In this document: positions 55,033-60,936 of the stretch, piece by piece | Numbering within the stretch: the first letter of the stretch is position 1 | Layout: every line of letters starts with the position of its first letter | Assembly: GCA_947243845.1 (NCBI GenBank) | Contig: CAMXIF010000018.1 | Span: 1 to 60,936, forward strand | Direction of reading: 5' to 3' | DNA: 60,936 bases | Origin: an uncultured bacterium | Lineage (GTDB): Bacteria; Bacillota; Clostridia; Lachnospirales; Lachnospiraceae | Translations under genes and position numbers: made by a program | Notes under the pieces: generated by a model | The model's input: the letters and a program-made list of their open reading frames with translations, nothing else | What the model was told of the DNA's origin: nothing | The model's database searches: none

Positions 55033-55431
55033 TTATCCGATAACATACCCGTTAATGGTAGCATGGGCCACATAAGTACCCAGTTCATCCTTCACATCCA
55101 CCTCATACAGCGCAGTGGTACGTCCGGCCCGCAGACAGGAAGCCTCCGCGATCAGCCGCGCCCCCTTCGCAGGGGAGAGAAACGTGATAGACGCATGCTG
55201 ACTGACTGTCTTTTTCTCAGAATACCCGTTGGCTGCAACGGCACAGGCGATATCCGCGAGCGTAAAAATAGCCCCTCCCATGGGAACGTGATTCTCATTC
55301 ATATGTTTCTCTTCCAAAGTCAAAGAACAAACGGCCTTTCCCGGTTCAGCGACATCTATGATAACACCCGTGGCATCTGTAGCAAAATGATCATTTTGAA
55401 AACGACTGCGAATTTCCTCCAAAGCTGACAT
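55033..55431 (-). CDS. PaaI-family acyl-CoA thioesterase (hotdog fold)
   Basis: 132 residues. NHVPMGGAIFTLADIACAVAANG (about 45-67) is the PaaI/hotdog signature with the catalytic acid region; the C-terminal half is the beta-sheet. Such enzymes hydrolyse hydroxyphenylacetyl-CoA or other aryl-CoA. First gene of the cluster, with a strong promoter just upstream and AAGGAG before the ATG. Confidence 0.9.
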   Translation of the reverse strand: MSALEEIRSRFQNDHFATDATGVIIDVAEPGKAVCSLTLEEKHMNENHVPMGGAIFTLADIACAVAANGYSEKKTVSQHASITFLSPAKGARLIAEASCLRAGRTTALYEVDVKDELGTYVAHATINGYVIG

Positions 55432-55474
55432 GATCAGTCTCCTTTCTCATTATCTCAAAAAAACCACCTTCAAC

Positions 55475-55503
55475 ACTTTAGCACTTTTACTCGTTAAAGT
55501 CAA
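55475..55503 (-). promoter_or_regulatory. Promoter of the thioesterase-iorA cluster
   Basis: TTGACT (55498-55503), 17-base spacer, TAAAGT (55475-55480), about 44 bases before the thioesterase start. It could drive all seven genes to 47494. Confidence 0.7.
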
Positions 55504-55550
55504 GTGAAAAATTAGCGGCATGATAGATTCCCCAGACTTCCTCTAAGACG

Positions 55551-55579
55551 AAAAAAGGTGACGGGAAATCCCCGTCACC
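55551..55579 (-). terminator. Terminator of the MoxR/VWA unit
   Basis: Stem GGTGACGGG / CCCGTCACC followed by TTTTTT on the minus strand. The stop codon TGA of the VWA gene (55575-55577) lies inside the 5' arm. Confidence 0.88.
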
Positions 55580-56771
55580 GAGTCACCATCAATTTCATCA
55601 TCGCCTGGTTAAGCCCATCCACCGTCAGTTTATACATGGGAAAAAGCTCTTTGATCGCTGTCTCCGCTTCCCGCCAAGGCGCATATCCCGGCGCCATCTT
55701 CGGATTCAGCCACACAATCTTTTTATAATGCCGCTTCATCAAAAGCAGCCAGTCCATCCCGGACAGTCCTCCGTTCGGTCCTCTGTAATTGCCTGTGGTG
55801 GAATATAATTCTTCTGGCGCCATAGCCGCGTCCCCCACAATGATCACTTTATAATCACTGTCCAGATTCCGGAACATCCACTCTGTCTCAATCCAATCCC
55901 CATTCTCACACTCCGGCGTGTTATAGAGATTCGAATAGATACAGTTGTGGAAAAAATAAGTCTTTACATCCTTATAATGATTGGATTTATGCACAGAATG
56001 GAACAGTTCATTCAACAAGGTTGTATAAGGAATCATGGTACCGCCGGAATCCATCAAAAGTAACAGTTTCACCGCATTTTTGCGAGGTTTCTCCATCACG
56101 ATCTGCAGACAGCCGCCGTTGTTACAGGTGGCATCCACCGTACCGTTAATGTCCAGTTCCGTCTCCGGAATATCCAGCTTGCTGGAAAACTGCCGCAGTT
56201 TCCGAAGCGCCATCTGGAACTGTCTGTTATCCAGCACCTTATCATTTCTGAAATCACGGTATTTCCTGGCTCCTACTACCTGAAAAGCCGACTGATAACC
56301 GGTGGTGCCGCCTACCCGGATACCGCCCATGTTGCCGCCCATATTACCGAAGGAAGTCTTACCCATGGTTCCGATCCAGTAGCTGCCGCCGTTGTGCTCC
56401 TCATTCTGATCCCGGAGCCTGTCCTTGAATTTATTCTCCACGTCTTCTTTATCTAGGGTAATCACTTCCTGATTCATCTCATGACGCATCTCCTCAAACA
56501 CATCCTGCATCTCCGGTTTATCCAGCCAGCGCATCATATTCTTGCCCACTTCGTTCTCCGACTGAATACCCTTAAAGACTTCATCGAAAGCCATATCAAA
56601 CTTATCAAACTCTGTCTCGGACTTCACCAGAATCATCCGCGCCAGATAATAAAACTCTGTAAGACTGCTGTGACACAGTCCCTGATCCAGCGCTTCCTGT
56701 AAAGTCAGCCATTCACTTAACGAAACCTCCAATCCTTTGTCCTTTAAGGTATAGAAAAATTTACTGAACAT
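55575..56771 (-). CDS. VWA-domain protein, CoxE-like
   Basis: 398 residues. Residues about 215-390 form a von Willebrand A-like domain with a modified MIDAS, LLLLMDSGGTMI (about 232), which would bind a metal and a partner. The N-terminal part (1-210) is helical and unassigned, with a Gly-rich patch (GNMGGNMGGIRVGG). No signal peptide. Partner of the MoxR ATPase 14 bases upstream; together they resemble chaperone pairs that insert metal or remodel complexes. Confidence 0.88.
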   Translation of the reverse strand: MFSKFFYTLKDKGLEVSLSEWLTLQEALDQGLCHSSLTEFYYLARMILVKSETEFDKFDMAFDEVFKGIQSENEVGKNMMRWLDKPEMQDVFEEMRHEMNQEVITLDKEDVENKFKDRLRDQNEEHNGGSYWIGTMGKTSFGNMGGNMGGIRVGGTTGYQSAFQVVGARKYRDFRNDKVLDNRQFQMALRKLRQFSSKLDIPETELDINGTVDATCNNGGCLQIVMEKPRKNAVKLLLLMDSGGTMIPYTTLLNELFHSVHKSNHYKDVKTYFFHNCIYSNLYNTPECENGDWIETEWMFRNLDSDYKVIIVGDAAMAPEELYSTTGNYRGPNGGLSGMDWLLLMKRHYKKIVWLNPKMAPGYAPWREAETAIKELFPMYKLTVDGLNQAMMKLMVTR

Positions 56772-56785
56772 ATAGTGTCCTCTCG

Positions 56786-57604
56786 CTAAAAATCCTTCTT
56801 CGTCCTGACAGTCTCCAGATCTTCGTCCTTTTTGACCACCACGCCGATAAAGGGCAGTTCCTGTCGCAGCCTGTCCGTAGATATTCCGCCAATCTGCAAA
56901 GCGTTAATCCAGTCAATCAGTTCCGAAGTACTGGGTTTCTTGCGGATATCCTTCATGGAACGAATCCAGTAGAAAACTTCCATAGCATCCTTCAGCAGCT
57001 TATCTTCCACCTCCGGATAATGGGTTCTCACAATCTCTTCCATCAGCGTCTGATCCGGGAAATCAATATAATGGAAAATGCATCTGCGCAGGAAAGCATC
57101 CGGCAATTCCTTCTCCGCATTGGAAGTGATGATTACAATCGGTCTGTGTTTTGCCTTCACGGTACGCTTGGTCTCATGGATATAAAATTCCATCTGGTCT
57201 AATTCCCACAAAAGGTCATTGGGGAATTCTAAATCTGCCTTGTCTATCTCATCAATCAGAAGGATTACCTGCTCTTCTGACTCAAAAGCCTCTCCCAGCT
57301 TACCCAGTTTAATGTAATGGGCAATATCATCCACACCCTCCTCACCGAACTGTCCGTCATAGAGTCTCTGGATTGTGTCATACATGTAAAGACCATCCTG
57401 AGCCTTTGTAGTGGATTTGATATTCCAGATGATCAGTTTCTTTCCCAGGGAATTGGCAATCGCCTGCGCCAACATGGTCTTACCGGTGCCTGGCTCTCCC
57501 TTTACAAGCAGCGGTTTTTTCAAAGCAATCGCAACATTTACGCTGGATAAAAGCTGCTCGGAAGCCACATAATCAGTCGTACTTTCAAACTTTGTATTTC
57601 CCAT
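56786..57604 (-). CDS. MoxR-family AAA+ ATPase
   Basis: 272 residues. Walker A GEPGTGKTMLA (36-46), Walker B ILLIDEIDKAD (about 115), sensor region ITSNAEKELPDAFLRR with arginine finger. AAA+ chaperone that works with VWA proteins. AAAGGAT precedes the ATG. It lies in the divergent region with metF, 189 bases apart. Target complex unknown. Confidence 0.93.
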   Translation of the reverse strand: MGNTKFESTTDYVASEQLLSSVNVAIALKKPLLVKGEPGTGKTMLAQAIANSLGKKLIIWNIKSTTKAQDGLYMYDTIQRLYDGQFGEEGVDDIAHYIKLGKLGEAFESEEQVILLIDEIDKADLEFPNDLLWELDQMEFYIHETKRTVKAKHRPIVIITSNAEKELPDAFLRRCIFHYIDFPDQTLMEEIVRTHYPEVEDKLLKDAMEVFYWIRSMKDIRKKPSTSELIDWINALQIGGISTDRLRQELPFIGVVVKKDEDLETVRTKKDF

Positions 57605-57687
57605 TTTTGATATCCTTTCCGGTTCCTATTTCCTGATTTTCCATCCATTCCGCCATTTTGTGCCGGCTGTCTCATGGATTTCAGTTA

Positions 57688-57716
57688 TTGCACACGTTAT
57701 AAATTTATGTTACGAT
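57688..57716 (+). promoter_or_regulatory. Promoter of metF
   Basis: TTGCAC (57688-57693), 17-base spacer, TACGAT (57711-57716); start near 57723, about 70 bases before metF. No S-box or THF riboswitch fold was recognised. Confidence 0.62.
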
Positions 57717-57793
57717 ATTTCAGATGTAAAAGCAAGGCATTTTCTATCTGTTGAGATGTCAATCGCTTAAAAACCAAGAAAGGAACCCGTCCT

Positions 57794-58645
57794 ATGTCTC
57801 AAACCATAAAACATCATAAAACCAGTCTCTCATTTGAAATATTTCCACCCAAAAAGGAAGAGGAATTTGACAATATATTCGGATTTCTAAACGAAACCGC
57901 CAAACTGCATCCCGACTTTATCAGTTGTACCTACGGCGCAGGCGGTTCTCATGCCGGTAAAACCATTGAGATTGCTTCTTATATCCAGAAGAAACTTCAA
58001 ATTGATGCCATAGCCCACATTACCTGCGTGGGTTTTACCAGAGAAGACCTTGCCAAAAATTGTACGGCGCTGCAAGACGCCGGCGTCAATCATGTGCTGG
58101 CGCTGCGCGGGGACAGGCCCAAAGACATGACTGATGAACAGTTTAACAGACGGGAATTCTTTTACGCCACGGATTTGATCCGTCATTTAAAAGCTCACAC
58201 CGGATTACAGATTTCCGGCGCCTGCTACCCGGAGAAACACTTTGAAGCCCCGGATATGGAGACGGACTTAAAGCACCTGAAGGAAAAGGTAGACGCAGGC
58301 GTCACTTCCCTGATCACCCAGATGTTTTTTGACAATACATACTTCTATCGTTTCCTGGAAAAAGCGCGTGCGCTGGGAATTGATGTTCCCATTCACGCGG
58401 GGATCATGCCCATCACCACAGCCAAACAGCTTGGCACCACGGTATCCCTCTCCGGTTCTTCCGTTCCTAAAGAACTGGCAGATATCATCGCTACCTATGG
58501 AGAACATAAGGAGGATATGCGCAAGGCCGGTATTGACTTCGCTGTGCGCCAGATCAGGGATCTGAAGGAACATGGCGTAGATGGAATACATCTGTACTCC
58601 ATGAATAAATTAAAGACAACCACTGAAATCTGTCAACAGATATAG
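57794..58645 (+). CDS. metF: 5,10-Methylenetetrahydrofolate reductase
   Basis: 283 residues, FAD/NAD(P)H barrel. SFEIFPPKKEEEFDNI at 13, HVLALRGDRPKD near 97-110 and EKHFEA near 140 are family motifs. Reduces methylene-THF to methyl-THF for methionine synthesis or one-carbon metabolism. AAAGGAAC precedes the ATG. It stands alone; metV is not beside it, so acetogenic coupling cannot be claimed. Confidence 0.95.
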   Translation: MSQTIKHHKTSLSFEIFPPKKEEEFDNIFGFLNETAKLHPDFISCTYGAGGSHAGKTIEIASYIQKKLQIDAIAHITCVGFTREDLAKNCTALQDAGVNHVLALRGDRPKDMTDEQFNRREFFYATDLIRHLKAHTGLQISGACYPEKHFEAPDMETDLKHLKEKVDAGVTSLITQMFFDNTYFYRFLEKARALGIDVPIHAGIMPITTAKQLGTTVSLSGSSVPKELADIIATYGEHKEDMRKAGIDFAVRQIRDLKEHGVDGIHLYSMNKLKTTTEICQQI

Positions 58646-58654
58646 AGGACGAAC

Positions 58655-58704
58655 TTTGTCCGATCGGAAATCTGCTTCGCAGTTGGCAGATTCGAACGAA
58701 CAAA
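58655..58704. repeat. Imperfect inverted repeat downstream of metF
   Basis: Arms TTTGTCCGATCGGAAATCTGC (58655-58675; the full arm is 21 bases, given here by key blocks TTTGT, CG, TCG, AATCTGC) and its imperfect complement at 58685-58704 enclose a short loop. It lies before the terminator. Confidence 0.5.
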
Positions 58705-58714
58705 CACATTATAT

Positions 58715-58747
58715 AAAGAGGCTGAGCACTATGCTCAGCCTCTTTTA
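58715..58747. terminator. Bidirectional terminator between metF and gpsA
   Basis: Perfect 14-bp stem AAAGAGGCTGAGCA-cta-TGCTCAGCCTCTTT; A/T rich on both ends, so it can end both convergent transcripts. Confidence 0.88.
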
Positions 58748-58772
58748 TGCAAATACATTACCAGCCAATTCA

Positions 58773-59792
58773 TCAATTCTCCTCATCCCACGGAATCAGC
58801 GGATTCTCTATCTTCTTATCCCGCAGCATCAGGTGCTTTACAGCCTCATCCACCGGCATACCTGCAAAGAGGATGTTATTGACCTGTTCGATGATGGGAA
58901 TCTGCACATTATATTTGGTCGCAAGCCCCATAGCTGCCTTAGCTGAATAAACGCCTTCCACCACCATCTTCACCTCGTCCATGGCCTGTTTCATAGTATA
59001 ACCTTTGCCGATCAGAATACCGGCACGGCGGTTACGGGAGTGCATGGATGCGCAGGTCACGATCAGATCGCCAATACCGGTCAGGCCGCTGAATGTCTCA
59101 ATCTTGCCTCCCATGGCCATACCAAGCCTTGCTATCTCTGCAATACCCCTGGTGATCAGAGCTGCCTTGGTATTGTCCCCATATCCTAAGCCATCGGCAA
59201 TACCGGCTGCCAATGCCACCACATTCTTAAGCGCCGCACCCAGTTCAATTCCCAGCATATCCGGGCTGATATATACGCGGAACACTTCATTCATAAAAAC
59301 ATTCTGCAGATACTCCGCCGTTGCCTTTTTCCGGGCGCCGACTACAATTGTTGTGGGAATCCCACGGCCTACTTCCTCTGCATGGGAAGGTCCGGACAGC
59401 ACCGCTACCACCGCCTGGGGAATCTCTTCCTCAATAATCTGTGACAACGTCAAAAGACTGCTCTCCTCTATCCCTTTCGCCACATTGACGATGATCTGTC
59501 CTTCTTTTACGAGCGGAGCCATATTATGGGACGTAGTTCTGGTATAAGGAGAAGGAACTGCCAGAACCAGCACATCCTTACCCTTCACAGCTTCCTCCAG
59601 ATTCGTAGTAAATACCATATCATCCGGCAGCTTAACACCGGGCAGCTTATCTTTATGCTCGCGCTCTTTGCAAAGCATCTCAATCTCCGCTTCCACAATG
59701 GACCAGACCGTAATCTTATGCCCGTTCTTATGAAGAAGAACTGCCAATGCCGTTCCCCAGCTTCCCGCACCTATGATACTGATATCAGCCAT
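58773..59792 (-). CDS. gpsA: NAD(P)-dependent glycerol-3-phosphate dehydrogenase
   Basis: 339 residues. Supplies sn-glycerol-3-phosphate for phospholipids. Rossmann motif GAGSWGTALA (7-16), SGPSHAEEVGRG near 137 and GLGYGDNTKAALITRG near 205 are typical. AAGGAGG precedes the ATG. It follows plsY by 104 bases, so the two lipid genes are together. Confidence 0.97.
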   Translation of the reverse strand: MADISIIGAGSWGTALAVLLHKNGHKITVWSIVEAEIEMLCKEREHKDKLPGVKLPDDMVFTTNLEEAVKGKDVLVLAVPSPYTRTTSHNMAPLVKEGQIIVNVAKGIEESSLLTLSQIIEEEIPQAVVAVLSGPSHAEEVGRGIPTTIVVGARKKATAEYLQNVFMNEVFRVYISPDMLGIELGAALKNVVALAAGIADGLGYGDNTKAALITRGIAEIARLGMAMGGKIETFSGLTGIGDLIVTCASMHSRNRRAGILIGKGYTMKQAMDEVKMVVEGVYSAKAAMGLATKYNVQIPIIEQVNNILFAGMPVDEAVKHLMLRDKKIENPLIPWDEEN

Positions 59793-59896
59793 GATTTTCC
59801 TCCTTGACCTTTCCTTCCCGAATCTACAGTTTCATGAATCCTCTTTCTATATATGAGCCGCTGTGATAAGATGCCGCGGTATCCTGACACTAAACA

Positions 59897-60571
59897 TTAT
59901 TCAGTATGTTCTTTCTTTTCTTCCGCTCCCTCGCTCTTATGTGTCAAATAAGTCTTTCTTTCCGTACCACTGAGAAGTCTCTTAATATTCTCCCTGTGTT
60001 TATAGTATGCCATCACTGTCAGGAATCCAGCCAGTGCATACATCTCATTCAGATACGGCTGTGACATATGAAAGACCCCATTCTGCCCCAGAATCACCAG
60101 TTCCACCATAAAGCCGAGATACACCAGAAGCGATCCTAAAGAAACATAATGGGTTGTAAAAAACACCCCGAAAAACAAAATCACACCTACAGGAATCAGA
60201 TACGGATGAAAAGATAAAATCAATCCGGCTGTGGCTGCGATTCCCTTTCCGCCTTTAAATTTCAGATAAAAAGGAAAGTTGTGCCCAATGATCGCCCCCA
60301 TGGCCGCATACATCTTAAGCAGATAAACCATCCCCGGATGGGAAGTGCCGAAGAGATAACTCACAAGCACCACTGCCAGAATGCATTTCATGATATCCCC
60401 CACAAGCACCAAAAGTCCGGCCTTAGTACCGAACACCCGCAGAGTATTTGTGGTACCGGCGTTACCGCTTCCATAATTTCTGATATCAATTCCATGCAGT
60501 CTCCCATAAATATAAGCCGTCTGGAAGAGTCCAAACACATACCCGATCAGTACGCAAATTATCCGTTCCAC
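59897..60571 (-). CDS. plsY: Acyl-phosphate:glycerol-3-phosphate acyltransferase
   Basis: 224 residues, five membrane helices. GSGNAGTTNTLRVFG (about 36-50), GHNFPFYLKFKGGKGIAATAG (about 96-116) and the GSLLVY/ENIKRLLSGTE regions define the family. Adds the first acyl chain in phospholipid synthesis. Starts at GTG, two bases after the der stop, so the genes are coupled. Confidence 0.95.
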   Translation of the reverse strand: MERIICVLIGYVFGLFQTAYIYGRLHGIDIRNYGSGNAGTTNTLRVFGTKAGLLVLVGDIMKCILAVVLVSYLFGTSHPGMVYLLKMYAAMGAIIGHNFPFYLKFKGGKGIAATAGLILSFHPYLIPVGVILFFGVFFTTHYVSLGSLLVYLGFMVELVILGQNGVFHMSQPYLNEMYALAGFLTVMAYYKHRENIKRLLSGTERKTYLTHKSEGAEEKKEHTE

Positions 60572-60573
60572 TT

Positions 60574-60936
60574 TTACTTGTTTTCCTTTCTCTCTCTGAT
60601 GATGAATTTTAAGGGAGTACCCATAAATCCAAAAGTGTCTCTGATCTGATTTTCCAGATAACGCTGATAGGAAAAATGCATCAGTTCCTTGTCATTTACA
60701 AAAACTACAAAGGTGGGCGGTTTTACTGCCGCCTGGGTAATATAATATAACCGCAGTCTTCTGCCCTTATCTGAAGGCGGCTGCTGTAAGGCCACCGCCT
60801 CCGCCATAATCTCATTGAGTACGCCCGTTGCCACACGCATGGAATGATTCTCATATACGGCATCAATCATGTCATAAAGCTTCATAAGACGCTGACCGCT
60901 CACAGCCGAGATGAAGATGATTTCTGCATAGGGCAT
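60574..60936 (-). CDS. der: GTPase Der (EngA), 3' part
   Basis: Last 120 residues; the gene continues past the right edge. Contains the end of the second GTPase domain (IIFISAVSGQRLMKLYDMI) and the KH-like C-terminal domain (TGVLNEIM ... RRLRLYYITQAAVKPPTFVVFVN). Needed for 50S ribosome assembly. The order der-plsY-gpsA is common in Clostridia. Confidence 0.95.
   Translation of the reverse strand: MPYAEIIFISAVSGQRLMKLYDMIDAVYENHSMRVATGVLNEIMAEAVALQQPPSDKGRRLRLYYITQAAVKPPTFVVFVNDKELMHFSYQRYLENQIRDTFGFMGTPLKFIIRERKENK

Noticed and set aside
57717..57793. SAM or THF riboswitch before metF
   Set aside because: The leader is about 70 bases with no conserved S-box or THF elements that I could recognise.
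1..60936. Prophage, insertion sequence or integrated element
   Set aside because: No integrase, transposase, terminase or direct-repeat ends were seen; gene content is metabolic and housekeeping.

Overview
The window looks like a chromosomal segment of an anaerobic member of the Clostridia, most likely family Lachnospiraceae. Supporting this: Gram-positive ribosome binding sites, a tyrosyl T-box leader, class III (oxygen-sensitive) ribonucleotide reductase, pyruvate-type ferredoxin oxidoreductases, a CotH-type protein, many cell-wall enzymes and YajC/Tgt/PlsY/Der neighbourhoods. No phage, transposase, plasmid or CRISPR genes were seen. Most genes lie on the minus strand. Start codons were revised where a Shine-Dalgarno sequence clearly favours an internal start.

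Layout. 1-252 is a three-copy 81-bp tandem hairpin repeat beside a NifU/IscU-like scaffold gene (272-964). 1085-9307 holds two cyclic-di-GMP proteins, a left-handed beta-helix protein, topoisomerase III and an archaeal-type ATPase. 9411-11930 holds asd and argH. 12057-14524 (plus strand) holds an ABC transporter pair without a binding protein and two unnamed small membrane proteins. 14581-17612 holds nrdD-nrdG and a tRNA-Thr. 17749-24570 holds CotH-like genes, mscS, glgB with an unusual tail and a DUF1015 gene. 25150-27460 is serC-serA. 27651-35347 is leuB, a membrane glycosyltransferase, ilvD, ilvB and an L,D-transpeptidase. 35516-37030 holds two paralogous DUF4854-like surface proteins. 37144-39751 is tgt-yajC and a VanY peptidase; aroC is divergent.

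41211-47444 appears to be one Tyr T-box-controlled transcription unit: tyrS, a DRE-TIM aldolase, a GH25 lysozyme, a DUF3737 protein and an S66 peptidase. Directly upstream, 47494-55503 is a seven-gene cluster (PaaI thioesterase, acyl-CoA synthetase, Na+/solute symporter, iorA, iorB, phenylacetate-CoA ligase, ACT protein) behind one good promoter. This set can connect aryl acids, aryl-acetyl-CoA and arylpyruvates, so it could either ferment aromatic amino acids or rebuild them from arylacetates. The right end holds a MoxR/VWA pair, metF, gpsA, plsY and the 3' part of der.

The most unusual items are the 81-bp hairpin array and its scattered relatives, the arylacetate/arylpyruvate cluster abutting the Tyr T-box operon, the lysine/alanine tail on GlgB, and the membrane glycosyltransferase embedded in the branched-chain amino acid operon.
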